Assembly (NCBI RefSeq): GCF_000482485.1
Contig: NZ_KI519441.1
Coordinates: 87,902-151,901, forward strand
DNA from: Paucisalibacillus globulus DSM 18846
GTDB lineage: Bacteria > Bacillota > Bacilli > Bacillales > Amphibacillaceae
Direction of reading: 5' to 3'
DNA: 64,000 bases
Positions 1 through 7,572 of the stretch are shown here, piece by piece. The position numbers and the translations under genes are program-made. Positions within the stretch are counted from its first letter, which is position 1; the number at the start of each line of letters is the position of its first letter. The notes beneath the pieces were generated by a model. That model ran no database searches and had not been told where the DNA came from. It saw only the letters and a list, made by a program, of their open reading frames with translations.

Positions 1-856
1 TGACCCAAAAACAGATAAATCTCCTGCTCTATTTCGTGCCTATGGACAATTTGTAGATTCATTGAATGGTAGATTTTTCACTGGAACGGATATGGGTACA
101 ACCATGGAAGACTTTGTTCAAGCCTCAAAAGAAACACCTTTTATTAATGGGATTCCAGTTGAGTTTGGCGGAGGGGGAGATTCGTCCGTTCCGACTGCAC
201 AAGGAGTAATTTACAGTTTAAAAGCAACGGCGGAATATCTTTACGGTGACGAAACATTATCAGGAAAAACGTATGCCATCCAAGGGCTAGGAAAAGTAGG
301 TTTTAAGGTTGCGGAACAACTCTTGGAAATGGGTGCCCATCTTGTGGTGACTGATATTAATCAGGATGCTATAGCTGCTATTCAAGCGAAGGCGTTGGCA
401 ATTCAAGGAAATGTTGCAATTGTGGAAAGCGAAGAAATCTATGGTGTGGATGCAGATATATTTATTCCATGTGCGATGGGTGGAATATTAAATGATGAAA
501 CCATTGAAAAACTAAAAGTTAGGGCGGTTGTTGGCTCTGCTAATAATCAATTGAAGTCAGATCTACACGCAAAACTATTACATGAAAAAGGAATCTTATA
601 TGCACCAGATTATATTGTAAATGCTGGTGGATTAATACAGGTAGCTGATGAATTATATGGGGCAAATAAAGCAAGAGTTTTAATGAAGACAAAAGCAATC
701 TATCAATCTATTTTAGATATTTACAAGCAGTCTGAACTTGATGCGATTACGACACTAGAAGCAGCTAACCGTAAGTGTCAGCAACGATTGGAAGAACAGC
801 GTGGACGTAATAATTTCTACAGCAGACAAAAAAGCCCAAAATGGACATTTAAATGA
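1..856 (+). CDS. pdh: Phenylalanine dehydrogenase, 5'-truncated by window edge
   Basis: NAD-dependent oxidative deaminase of the Glu/Leu/Phe/Val dehydrogenase family, converting phenylalanine (and often tyrosine) to the 2-oxo acid and ammonium in the cytoplasm. The frame is open from base 2, so the N-terminal catalytic part lies outside the window. Visible are the hinge with [12 protein letters not shown], the dinucleotide-binding GLGKVG near base 290 followed by an acidic residue ending the second strand (VTDIN), and the conserved SANNQL and [10 protein letters not shown] stretches. The C-terminus [15 protein letters not shown] resembles Bacillus phenylalanine dehydrogenases more than leucine dehydrogenases, judged from memory of the family. 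An E2 acyltransferase starts 10 bp downstream, suggesting one transcript. Leucine dehydrogenase is the alternative assignment. Confidence 0.85.
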   Translation, partial: DPKTDKSPALFRAYGQFVDSLNGRFFTGTDMGTTMEDFVQASKETPFINGIPVEFGGGGDSSVPTAQGVIYSLKATAEYLYGDETLSGKTYAIQGLGKVGFKVAEQLLEMGAHLVVTDINQDAIAAIQAKALAIQGNVAIVESEEIYGVDADIFIPCAMGGILNDETIEKLKVRAVVGSANNQLKSDLHAKLLHEKGILYAPDYIVNAGGLIQVADELYGANKARVLMKTKAIYQSILDIYKQSELDAITTLEAANRKCQQRLEEQRGRNNFYSRQKSPKWTFK

Positions 857-866
857 GGTGTAACCA

Positions 867-2111
867 ATGGTTGAAGTGAAATTTCATGATATTGGCGAAG
901 GGATGACGGAGGGCGAGGTAGTAAGTTATTTGGTTAAGGTTGGGGATTCTGTCAAAGTTGATCAGCCTTTAGTAGAAATGCAAACGGATAAAATGGTTGC
1001 AGAAATCCCTTCACCAACTTCCGGTACGGTTAAGAAAATAAACGTTGATGTAGGAACAACGATTTCAATCGGATCCATTTTATTGGAAATCGATGATGGT
1101 AAAAATATGACATCGTCGTCATCAACTTCGGAAAAAGAGGTCTCTGCAGCAGTATTAGCACCTGAGAAAAAGAAAAGCAAGCTAGAAACAGCTGCCGTCA
1201 AGGAACCACCAAAACGAATTATTGCTGCACCACATACGAGAAGAATTGCCCGTGAAAATGATGTTAATATCGAGGAAGTTGTCGGATCTGGATCTGCTGG
1301 AAGGGTTACGGATGAGGATATTTTTCGATTTGTTCGTGAACGTGATGGTAAGAGTGAGGTCAAGGCTGAAACAGCGGTGGAACCGGGTGTTATAGAGGTG
1401 GAAGAACCGAAAAATACTGTTGGTGACACGATTCCATTCACTGGGATACGAAAACAAATTGCGATAAAAATGTCGGAATCCTTATCGACTATCCCTCATG
1501 TCACACATTTTGATGAGGCAGATTTAACAAACTTACTAGACTTTCGTAGGGAATTAAAGGAGTCAGGGGAAACGATTTCTGTTGTAGCATTTTTCCTAAA
1601 AGCATTGGCCATTACTTTAAAGGAATTTCCGTTATTTAATGCACGACTGGAAGAGGAAAACAATGTAATCAGACTTTTAAAGGAGTATCATATTGGGCTG
1701 GCAACAAATACCGATAAAGGATTGCTTGTTCCTGTCCTTCGGGATGCCGATAAAAAATCATTGAAGGAATTGCATCAAGAGATGAAGGCATTAACGAAAA
1801 AAGCTCAAGACCAAAAGTTATCTGCTGGGGAAATGAAGGGTGGAACCTTTACGATTAGTAATGTTGGACCACTTGGTGGAACAGCGGCAACACCAATTAT
1901 TAATCATCCACAAACTAGTATAATTGCGTTTCATAAAACAAAAAAGATGCCAGTTGTCATGGCAAATGACGAAATTGCTATTCGTTCCATTATGACAATG
2001 TCGTTATCTTTTGATCATCGGATTATTGATGGAGCAGACTCTGTAATGTTCACGAATCGATTCATTGAATTAATCGAACAACCCAAAAAACTATTCCTAT
2101 ATTTACGCTAA
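867..2111 (+). CDS. Dihydrolipoamide acyltransferase (E2) of a 2-oxo acid dehydrogenase complex
   Basis: Core E2 subunit that transfers the acyl group from lipoyl-lysine to CoA. The 414 residues show the standard order: one lipoyl domain (about 1-77) with the lipoylated lysine in EMQTDKM (K42); an Ala/Lys/Glu-rich linker; a peripheral subunit-binding domain at about 117-153 (HTRRIARENDV); and the catalytic domain ending with SFDHRIIDGA, which holds the HxxxDG motif (His about 383). The start has a GAGGTG ribosome site. No E1 or E3 gene is present, so they may lie upstream or be shared. The context between an aromatic amino acid dehydrogenase and homoprotocatechuate genes suggests an arylpyruvate substrate, but sequence alone does not separate this from a branched-chain or pyruvate E2. 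Confidence 0.9.
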   Translation: MVEVKFHDIGEGMTEGEVVSYLVKVGDSVKVDQPLVEMQTDKMVAEIPSPTSGTVKKINVDVGTTISIGSILLEIDDGKNMTSSSSTSEKEVSAAVLAPEKKKSKLETAAVKEPPKRIIAAPHTRRIARENDVNIEEVVGSGSAGRVTDEDIFRFVRERDGKSEVKAETAVEPGVIEVEEPKNTVGDTIPFTGIRKQIAIKMSESLSTIPHVTHFDEADLTNLLDFRRELKESGETISVVAFFLKALAITLKEFPLFNARLEEENNVIRLLKEYHIGLATNTDKGLLVPVLRDADKKSLKELHQEMKALTKKAQDQKLSAGEMKGGTFTISNVGPLGGTAATPIINHPQTSIIAFHKTKKMPVVMANDEIAIRSIMTMSLSFDHRIIDGADSVMFTNRFIELIEQPKKLFLYLR

Positions 2112-2122
2112 GGCGTGTGATT

Positions 2123-2158
2123 CGGGCAGTTAGCACCAAAAATTGGTTCTACTGCCCG
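2123..2158 (+). other. Hairpin between E2 and HpaG genes
   Basis: An imperfect inverted repeat, with arms beginning CGGGCAGTTAG and ending CTACTGCCCG around an A-rich loop, lies 11 bp after the E2 stop codon. No T-run follows, so it does not look like a classical intrinsic terminator. It could be an RNA-processing or mRNA-stabilising hairpin that sets different expression for the two halves of the cluster. Confidence 0.5.
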
Positions 2159-2213
2159 TTAGTATAGGAATATAGTAAACATATATTTTAATGGAATAGG
2201 GGTGAAAGCTTTC

Positions 2214-3005
2214 ATGTTATACCAAGCAAAAGCGAGATTTTCTTCTACAACAGGACTCGAGGATATCTATATTGGGCAATCCCATATCGAGTGGAAAGGT
2301 GAGAAATTATCGGAGGATGCTTTTGATTGGCAATCTCCAGTCATAGGAACCGTTTATGGTACATTATTAAACTTTCGCGAACAGATGGATGCGCTAAAGA
2401 GTGAATTTGATAAAGCTCCTTATAATAAACCACCAGAGTACCCGGTTTTATATATAAAACCACGAAATACAATCAATGCTCACTTAAAGGAAGTTGCCAT
2501 ACCTAGGGGAGTCGAAGCGGTTGAAATTAACGCGACACTTGGTGTTGTCATTGGAAAAGCAGCAACGAATGTTAGGGAAGAGGATGCCCTTGAATGTATA
2601 GAAGGATATACCATCGTCAATGATGTAACCATTCCACATGATAGTTTTTATCGACCAGCCATCAAACAAAAGGCGCGAGATGGTTTTTGCCCAATTGGAC
2701 CATGGATTGTTCAAAAAGCAAATCTATCTAACCCAGATAGCTTGATGATTTGGACCTTTAAAAATGGAGAATTAATACAGGTTACAAGTGTAAAAGATTT
2801 GGTTCGTTCTATTCCACAGCTGATTCAAGATGTAACAGAATATATGACATTAGCAAAAGGTGATGTCTTACTAGTTGGTATTCCCTATAATCCGCCAATG
2901 GCCAAAGCTGGAGATACAATTCGGATTGAAATCGATCAGATTGGTAGTTTAGAAAACCGATTTGTTAATGAGAATGTTCGTATTGCTGGAGGTGAAAAGG
3001 TATGA
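2214..3005 (+). CDS. hpaG: Homoprotocatechuate pathway decarboxylase/isomerase subunit, HpaG N-terminal-half type
   Basis: Fumarylacetoacetate hydrolase-fold protein matching the N-terminal half of the fused enterobacterial HpaG/HpcE, probably the decarboxylase of 5-oxopent-3-ene-1,2,5-tricarboxylate in 4-hydroxyphenylacetate degradation. Shared stretches include YIKPRNT, VREEDA, the SFYRPAIK...RDGFCPIG block and a late LVGIPYNPP corresponding to LLGTPQ in HpaG. Acidic metal ligands are expected around VEINATLG. An upstream GTG at 2202 overlaps the ribosome site AGGGGTG; the ATG at 2214, nine bases after it, is the better start (263 residues). It overlaps the next gene by ATGA, so the two are probably translationally coupled and form separate subunits of what is one polypeptide in E. 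coli. Confidence 0.85.
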   Translation: MLYQAKARFSSTTGLEDIYIGQSHIEWKGEKLSEDAFDWQSPVIGTVYGTLLNFREQMDALKSEFDKAPYNKPPEYPVLYIKPRNTINAHLKEVAIPRGVEAVEINATLGVVIGKAATNVREEDALECIEGYTIVNDVTIPHDSFYRPAIKQKARDGFCPIGPWIVQKANLSNPDSLMIWTFKNGELIQVTSVKDLVRSIPQLIQDVTEYMTLAKGDVLLVGIPYNPPMAKAGDTIRIEIDQIGSLENRFVNENVRIAGGEKV

Positions 3006-3757
3006 AGCATGCAAAAGTCGCCTGCTTTGGTGCCATTCATGACGCAACCGAAGATAAAGGAAGAATCCGACTTGCAGATGGAAGATTTGTAAATGAAAAA
3101 GAAGTTGTTTGGTTGCCTCCGATAGATGCTGGAACTATCTTTGCGCTAGGACTAAATTATGCTGACCATGCAAGTGAAATCAGCTTTAAAGCACCAGAAG
3201 AACCACTTGTGTTTTTAAAAGGACCTAACACACTAATGGGGCATAACGGAGAGACCCGTCGCCCTAAAGATGTTGAAATGATGCATTATGAGTGTGAACT
3301 TGCCGTGGTTATTGGAAAAAAGGCGCGCAATGTGAATCGTAAAGATGCTTATGACTATGTGTCTGGATATACGGTTGCTAATGATTATGCGATTCGGGAT
3401 TATCTAGAAAACTATTATCGCCCAAATCTAGTTGTTAAAAATAGGGATACATTAACACCAATTGGACCATGGTTTGTTGATAAAGAAGATATCGACGATC
3501 CTATGAAACTAAGGCTTTATACGTATGTGAATGGAGAGCTTAAGCAAGAGGGTTCCACAAAGGATATGGTATTTGACATTCCGTTTTTAATCGAGTATTT
3601 AAGTGGCTTCATGACTCTAAACCAAAACGACATTATTCTGACTGGAACGCCAAAAGGTACAGTGAATGTTGTTGAAGGAGATGAAGTCGTCGTTGGCATT
3701 GAAGGTATAGGAGAATTGAAAAATACAATTGTTGCTGATTATGTGTTTGCGCGTTAA
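3002..3757 (+). CDS. hpaG: 2-hydroxyhepta-2,4-diene-1,7-dioate isomerase, HpaG C-terminal-half type
   Basis: Second fumarylacetoacetate hydrolase-fold subunit (251 residues), corresponding to the C-terminal half of fused HpaG/HpcE. The hallmark ALGLNYADHASE, EEPLVFLKGPNT, MHYECELAVVIGK (metal-binding acids) and GYTVANDYAIRDYLENYYRPNL stretches are almost the textbook HpaG sequence, and TGTPKG near the C-terminus closes the active site. It would isomerise 2-hydroxyhepta-2,4-diene-1,7-dioate in the meta-cleavage pathway of homoprotocatechuate. The ATG lies within the stop of the preceding subunit, with a GGAGGTG ribosome site inside that gene. The exact split of decarboxylase and isomerase activity between the two subunits is inferred from fused homologues. 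Confidence 0.9.
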   Translation: MKHAKVACFGAIHDATEDKGRIRLADGRFVNEKEVVWLPPIDAGTIFALGLNYADHASEISFKAPEEPLVFLKGPNTLMGHNGETRRPKDVEMMHYECELAVVIGKKARNVNRKDAYDYVSGYTVANDYAIRDYLENYYRPNLVVKNRDTLTPIGPWFVDKEDIDDPMKLRLYTYVNGELKQEGSTKDMVFDIPFLIEYLSGFMTLNQNDIILTGTPKGTVNVVEGDEVVVGIEGIGELKNTIVADYVFAR

Positions 3758-3768
3758 GGAGTGAAATA

Positions 3769-4152
3769 ATGCCACATATTACAGTTGAGTATACGGATAA
3801 CCTTCGTGACGATGGAAATATTAGAGAGTTGTTGAGAAAAATAAATGAGAAGTTGATAGTAGAAGGAGAAGCATTTCCGGTTGGAGGCATTCGCTCTCGA
3901 GCAATTGAGCTAAAAGATTATGTCATTGCCGATGGAACTGGTGAAGATGATGCTTTTGTTCATGTTACATTGAAAATAGGTGGCGGGCGGCCAGAAGAGG
4001 TAAAGAAGTCTGCTTGCGATACGTTGTTTGAAGTGATAGAAAATCATTTTGCAGAACAATTTACCAAACGTTATTTAGCATTATCAATGGAACTGTATGA
4101 ATTTTCAAATCCGACATATAAAAAGAATAATATTCATCAGCGATATCGATAG
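3769..4152 (+). CDS. hpaF: 5-carboxymethyl-2-hydroxymuconate delta-isomerase
   Basis: Tautomerase-superfamily enzyme of the homoprotocatechuate pathway. The protein starts MPHITVEYTDNL; Pro2, exposed after removal of Met, is the expected catalytic base, and a conserved arginine region follows (GGIRSRAIELKDY). Length (127 residues) fits the CHMI family. It begins 11 bp after the preceding isomerase with an AAGGAGTG ribosome site, so it is the last gene of the cluster. Tandem repeats begin about 70 bp after its stop codon. Confidence 0.88.
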   Translation: MPHITVEYTDNLRDDGNIRELLRKINEKLIVEGEAFPVGGIRSRAIELKDYVIADGTGEDDAFVHVTLKIGGGRPEEVKKSACDTLFEVIENHFAEQFTKRYLALSMELYEFSNPTYKKNNIHQRYR

Positions 4153-4224
4153 TATACAAGACCTGAAATCTCTAGTAGATTTTGGGTTTTGTTTTTGTTA
4201 TTTTTAGAAATGGATTTTGATGGT

Positions 4225-4534
4225 GATCCTGGGTTGAAATGATGTATAAGAGCTTGCTGCACATCATCTTGAATGTGAACCTGGATTGAAATGATGTATA
4301 AGAGCTTGTTGCACATCATTTTGAATGTGACGCTAGGTTGAAATGATGTATAAGAGTTTGTTGCACATTATTTTGAATGTGAGCCTGGGTTGAATTGATG
4401 TATAAGAGATTGTTGCACATCATTTTGAATGAGAACCTGGATTGAAATGATGTATAAGAGCATGTTGCACATCATTTTGAAGGTGAACCTGGATTGAAAT
4501 GATGTATAAGAGCATGTTGCACATCATTTTGATG
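4225..4534. repeat. Six tandem 52-bp hairpin units
   Basis: Six head-to-tail copies start at 4225, 4277, 4329, 4381, 4433 and 4485, each 52 bp (the last slightly shorter). Each contains inverted arms AAATGATGT and ACATCATTT separated by about 15 bases, so the array could form six identical hairpins. Units 3 and 4 carry changes in one arm. The unit length is not a multiple of three, which argues against a protein repeat. The array lies between the hpaF stop codon and the Fnr-type promoter of the next gene. Confidence 0.9.
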
Positions 4535-4553
4535 ATAAAGAATCTCATTTTCA

Positions 4554-4596
4554 AGTGACTACTATCACAGTAAAGTTCCTCTAACTTGTTTACAAT
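4554..4596 (+). promoter_or_regulatory. Putative Fnr-box promoter of the ric gene
   Basis: AGTGACTACTATCACA at 4554-4569 matches the Fnr/Crp consensus TGTGA-N6-TCACA with one mismatch. A -10 element TACAAT at 4591-4596 predicts transcription starting near 4603, placing the box centre at about -41.5, the usual position for class II activation. A TATAAT at 4608-4613 also exists, but its transcript would start inside the ribosome binding site, so I favour the upstream one. Confidence 0.6.
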
Positions 4597-4629
4597 TTAG
4601 GCAAGCTTATAATACTAGGAGGGATTTTA

Positions 4630-5319
4630 GTGAAATTTACTGTTGAACATACACCTGCAACTATAGTTAAGGTTTATCCAAAGTCAAGTGACCTATTTAA
4701 GAAATACCGAATCGATTTTTGTTGTGGTGGTAATCGCCCATTGAAAGAAAGCTTCACTGAAAAAGACTTGGATGAATCAGAAGTATTAGGAGAATTGAAT
4801 GCATCATACGAGGAATGGAGTAAAGAAGATCATGATGTAATTGATTGGGATGCAAAATCACTATCTGAACTTATTGATCATATTAGATACACCTATCATG
4901 CTCCATTAATGGAAGAACTTCCAGCATTAGGACAATTTGTCACAAAGGTTTACTCTAGACATGGTGGAACCCATCCAGAGTTAAAAGAATTATATCGAAT
5001 TTATAATGACTTTAAGGTTGAAATGGAAGAGCACACCATTAAAGAGGAAAATGAAGTCTTCCCACTAATCAAGGAATATGAAGTAAATCCAGGTGAGGAA
5101 CTGCTAGAAAGAATTCGTGTTGCAAATGGCGGACTGGCAGATGAGCACAATGGAGTAGGAGATATGTTGAAAGAGATGAGAAAAATCACTGGTGATTTCA
5201 TTCCACCTGTGGACGCTTGTGGTTCTTATCGTATTACCTATGCAAGACTCGCAGAATTAGAGGAAGATACTTTCCAACATATTCATTTAGAAAATAATAT
5301 TCTATTTGCAAAGTTGTAA
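4630..5319 (+). CDS. scdA: Iron-sulfur cluster repair di-iron protein (ScdA/YtfE/Ric family)
   Basis: Di-iron protein that helps restore Fe-S clusters damaged by nitric oxide or oxidants. An N-terminal DUF542 domain contains the FCCGG signature (Cys31-Cys32), followed by a hemerythrin-like region with spaced His and Glu residues (HIRYTYHAPL, SRHGGTHPE, MEEHTIKEENEVFP, DEHNGVG, FQHIHLENNILF). The 229 residues are close to the family norm. The start is GTG at 4630 after AGGAGGG. The upstream Fnr-like box fits expression when oxygen is low or nitric oxide is present, as known for relatives. An intrinsic terminator follows directly, so the gene is probably monocistronic. Confidence 0.92.
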   Translation: MKFTVEHTPATIVKVYPKSSDLFKKYRIDFCCGGNRPLKESFTEKDLDESEVLGELNASYEEWSKEDHDVIDWDAKSLSELIDHIRYTYHAPLMEELPALGQFVTKVYSRHGGTHPELKELYRIYNDFKVEMEEHTIKEENEVFPLIKEYEVNPGEELLERIRVANGGLADEHNGVGDMLKEMRKITGDFIPPVDACGSYRITYARLAELEEDTFQHIHLENNILFAKL

Positions 5320-5325
5320 GTTAAT

Positions 5326-5375
5326 AAGGGGAACTAATCTTAGTCAAATTTGTCGATTAAGATTAGTTCCCTTAT
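5326..5375. terminator. Intrinsic terminator after scdA
   Basis: Arms AGGGGAACTAATCTTA and TAAGATTAGTTCCCTT with a short AT-rich loop form a long stem. A short T-rich tail follows in both directions, so it may also serve the small minus-strand gene at 5376-5522. Confidence 0.8.
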
Positions 5376-5522
5376 TCACTCACCCTTTTTCGATTCATTC
5401 ATTGGAGAAGGTGTTTCAGGAATATCAAATTGCTTCCATTGATATTCTTCGTGAATATACCCCCCACCTAGCCCTTCATTAATCATTCGGTCAATTTCAA
5501 GTAAATATTCATCCATTTCCAT
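5376..5522 (-). CDS. Small unknown protein, 48 residues
   Basis: A short gene on the minus strand, starting MEMDEYLLEIDRMINEGLGG and ending ESKKGE. Its ATG (5522) is preceded on its own strand by AAGGGGGGATGGAA, a strong ribosome binding site, and it ends next to a bidirectional terminator. The protein is acidic, without membrane segment or Cys, with a helical N-terminus, a GGG turn and a Pro-rich tail. I do not recognise a characterised family. Support comes from the ribosome site and the intact frame, not from homology. Confidence 0.6.
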   Translation of the reverse strand: MEMDEYLLEIDRMINEGLGGGYIHEEYQWKQFDIPETPSPMNESKKGE

Positions 5523-5594
5523 CCCCCCTTACCTTTAATATATGATTGATAGGGGATTAATTTCCAATTAGGTACATATTAATTTATGGTTTAC

Positions 5595-5623
5595 TTGCAC
5601 AATCAAATATAATTTGCTAGTAT
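5595..5623 (+). promoter_or_regulatory. Promoter of the lysine-riboswitch operon
   Basis: TTGCAC at 5595-5600 and TAGTAT at 5618-5623 are 17 bp apart; TG one base before the -10 gives an extended -10. It lies about 30 bp upstream of the riboswitch aptamer, as expected for a leader promoter. Confidence 0.5.
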
Positions 5624-5649
5624 AGTAGATAATTTCATATGAAACCTTA

Positions 5650-5803
5650 TCATTCGATGAGGTAGAGGTGCGGATAATATTAGTAAGCAGTAGGAGTATG
5701 ACATCGTTGATTACTGTCTGAAAGGATTATTTGCCGAAGCTTAATGAAGGTCAAATTCATTTTTGCTGGGGTGTCTACTGAATAAGAGGCACACTGTCAT
5801 GCT
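5650..5803 (+). promoter_or_regulatory. Lysine riboswitch (L-box)
   Basis: The leader carries the ordered conserved blocks of the lysine aptamer: GAGGTAGAGGTGCGG near 5659, AGTAAGCAGTAGGAGT near 5683, CTGAAAGG near 5718, GCCGAAG near 5733, GCTGGGG near 5765, ACTGAATAAGAGGCACACTGTCATG at the 3' end. The order, spacing and total length match the L-box. An intrinsic terminator follows at 5861-5898, so lysine binding should cause premature termination. The aptamer lies upstream of a transporter and a peptidase-family hydrolase, which suggests both serve lysine supply. Confidence 0.93.
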
Positions 5804-5860
5804 TATTTTTTGTGCATGGAGAACTACTGATCAGGATGGAGGATAACGTAAATTGTTTAT

Positions 5861-5898
5861 AAGCAATGGTAGGTTATTTTCCTATCATTGCTTTTTTG
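5861..5898 (+). terminator. Riboswitch-controlled terminator
   Basis: AAGCAATGGTAGG and CCTATCATTGCTT pair through 13 bp (one G-U) around TTATTTT, followed by six T residues. It lies about 60 bp after the lysine aptamer and about 140 bp before the first gene it controls. Confidence 0.9.
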
Positions 5899-6038
5899 TA
5901 CAGTTTAATAGGTTTTTCCATCCCCTTTCCCCTAGATGGAATTACTTATTACTATCAGAAAACCAATTACTCAAGTCTCCTTTTACATTTTTCTCTATGT
6001 ACACCCTAAAACTTTATAAAAAGAAAAGGATGTGCATC

Positions 6039-7433
6039 ATGAGTACTACTACAAAGTCTCAGAAAAAATTTGAATTCCCACATGGATTTGTTATTTTATT
6101 TGCCTTTATGGTTATCGCCGCTGCAGTTACGTATGTTATACCTGCAGGGGAATATGAACGAATGGAAATAGATGGCCGTTCCATTGTTGTGGATGGCACT
6201 TATAAAACGATAGAGTCTAACTCGACTCGCCTGATGGATTTATTTAATGCATTACATACAGGGATGGTGGATGCAGCCCCAATTGTTTTCTTTATTTTTA
6301 TTGTTGGTGGTTCGTTTGGTATTCTTGGTGCCACGAATACAATTGAGGCGGCTTTTGGGTCGTTAACAAGAAAATTAGCTGGGAAGGAAATCTTTCTTAT
6401 TCCAGTTATCATGTTGTTTTTTGCCATTTGTGGAGGAACTTGGGGAATGGCAGAGGAAGTAATTCCATTTATCTTGATTGCTATTCCACTTGCTATGAGA
6501 ATGGGCTTTGATTCCATTACCGGAACAGCAATGATTTTAGTTGGTGTTTATGCTGGGTTTGGGGCAGCTTTCATGAATCCCTTTACGGTTGGGGTTGCAC
6601 AAGGAATTGCAGGATTACCAACATTCTCAGGCATGGGTGTTCGGTTTGTATTTTGGTTAATTTTTGTTGCGGTTAATATCATTTTTGTTATGCTGTATGC
6701 TAACAAGGTGAAGAAGGATCCAGCAAAAAGCTTAATGTATGCGGAAGACTTAAAGCGAGACGTGAATGAAGACCAACTGGAGGGGCAGACATTAACAAAG
6801 AGACAAGTTGCTATTTTGGGTGTGCTTATTCTAACTTTAGTTGGACTAGCACTTGGTGTTATGTTTAAAGGTTGGTATGTTACTGAGATTGCATCTCTAT
6901 TTCTTATTATGGGGATTGTTGTTGGATTAATAGCTAAAATGCGAATGAATGAGATAGCAAATAACTTTGTTAAGGGTTGCGAAGAAATGGTTATGGGGGC
7001 GTTGATTGTTGGATTTGCTTATGCAATTCTAGTAATCTTACAAGATTCTCAAACTATAGATACAATCCTATTCCATATTTCAAATGTAGTTGCGGAGCTT
7101 CCAACTAGTTTTACAGCGATTGGAATGTTCTTTGTGCAAAGCATACTTAATTTTATCGTACCATCTGGAAGTGGACAGGCAGCAATTAGTATGCCAATCA
7201 TGGTGCCACTAGGAGATTTAGTTGGAGTTAGTCGTCAAACAGCAGTATTAGCTTATCAGTACGGGGACGGAATTTCTAACATCTTTGCCCCAACAAGTGG
7301 TGTACTATTGGCCTCACTTGCTGTAGCTAAAATACCATGGATTACATGGATTAAATGGTTGCTACCATTACTCCTCATTCAATATACTTTAGGTATCATC
7401 TTTGTGACAGTAGCACATATGTTTATTTGGTAA
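6039..7433 (+). CDS. YfcC-family membrane transporter, likely for lysine or a lysine-containing compound
   Basis: Polytopic membrane protein (464 residues) of the YfcC/DcuC-like family, which includes basic amino acid and dicarboxylate carriers. It shows about 11-12 hydrophobic segments, with GGTWGMAEEVIPF and the late FIVPSGSGQAAISMPIM...QYGDGISNIFAPTSG stretch typical of the family. The open frame runs back to 5853 through the riboswitch terminator; the real start is the ATG at 6039, eight bases after AAAAGGA. The lysine riboswitch upstream suggests uptake of lysine or a precursor, but relatives have varied substrates, so the assignment is inferred. The next gene, an M20 hydrolase, is likely co-transcribed. 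Confidence 0.88.
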   Translation: MSTTTKSQKKFEFPHGFVILFAFMVIAAAVTYVIPAGEYERMEIDGRSIVVDGTYKTIESNSTRLMDLFNALHTGMVDAAPIVFFIFIVGGSFGILGATNTIEAAFGSLTRKLAGKEIFLIPVIMLFFAICGGTWGMAEEVIPFILIAIPLAMRMGFDSITGTAMILVGVYAGFGAAFMNPFTVGVAQGIAGLPTFSGMGVRFVFWLIFVAVNIIFVMLYANKVKKDPAKSLMYAEDLKRDVNEDQLEGQTLTKRQVAILGVLILTLVGLALGVMFKGWYVTEIASLFLIMGIVVGLIAKMRMNEIANNFVKGCEEMVMGALIVGFAYAILVILQDSQTIDTILFHISNVVAELPTSFTAIGMFFVQSILNFIVPSGSGQAAISMPIMVPLGDLVGVSRQTAVLAYQYGDGISNIFAPTSGVLLASLAVAKIPWITWIKWLLPLLLIQYTLGIIFVTVAHMFIW

Positions 7434-7437
7434 GGGG

Positions 7438-7482
7438 GAGGTGCCTGTCACTTCCCGAATTTTATCGAAACTTGTCGAACGG
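7438..7482. repeat. Possible remnant of a dispersed Bacillaceae repeat
   Basis: Just after the transporter stop, AGGTGCCTGTCACTTCCCG followed by AATTTTATCGAAACTTGTCGAA resembles a dispersed intergenic sequence I recall from other Bacillus-group genomes. There is one copy in this window, so repetitiveness cannot be shown here. Confidence 0.3.
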
Positions 7483-7572
7483 ATTGCTTCAAGGCTATTT
7501 CCTAGTGATAATACCAGTGTTAACTTGCTCAGAATATAGAATTAATATGAATCATCTTGGAGGAAAGAATAG

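Noticed and set aside
4137..4319. Minus-strand frame over the 52-bp repeats
   Set aside because: The repeat period is not a multiple of three and there is no start signal; it is a chance frame.
4225..4534. CRISPR array
   Set aside because: The units are directly abutting with no variable spacers, and no cas genes are nearby.
4608..4613. TATAAT as the scdA -10 element
   Set aside because: The transcript would begin inside the ribosome binding site; TACAAT at 4591 gives a usable leader and correct Fnr spacing.
5853..6038. N-terminal extension of the YfcC transporter
   Set aside because: It would be translated from the riboswitch terminator hairpin; the ATG at 6039 has the ribosome site and starts the conserved region.
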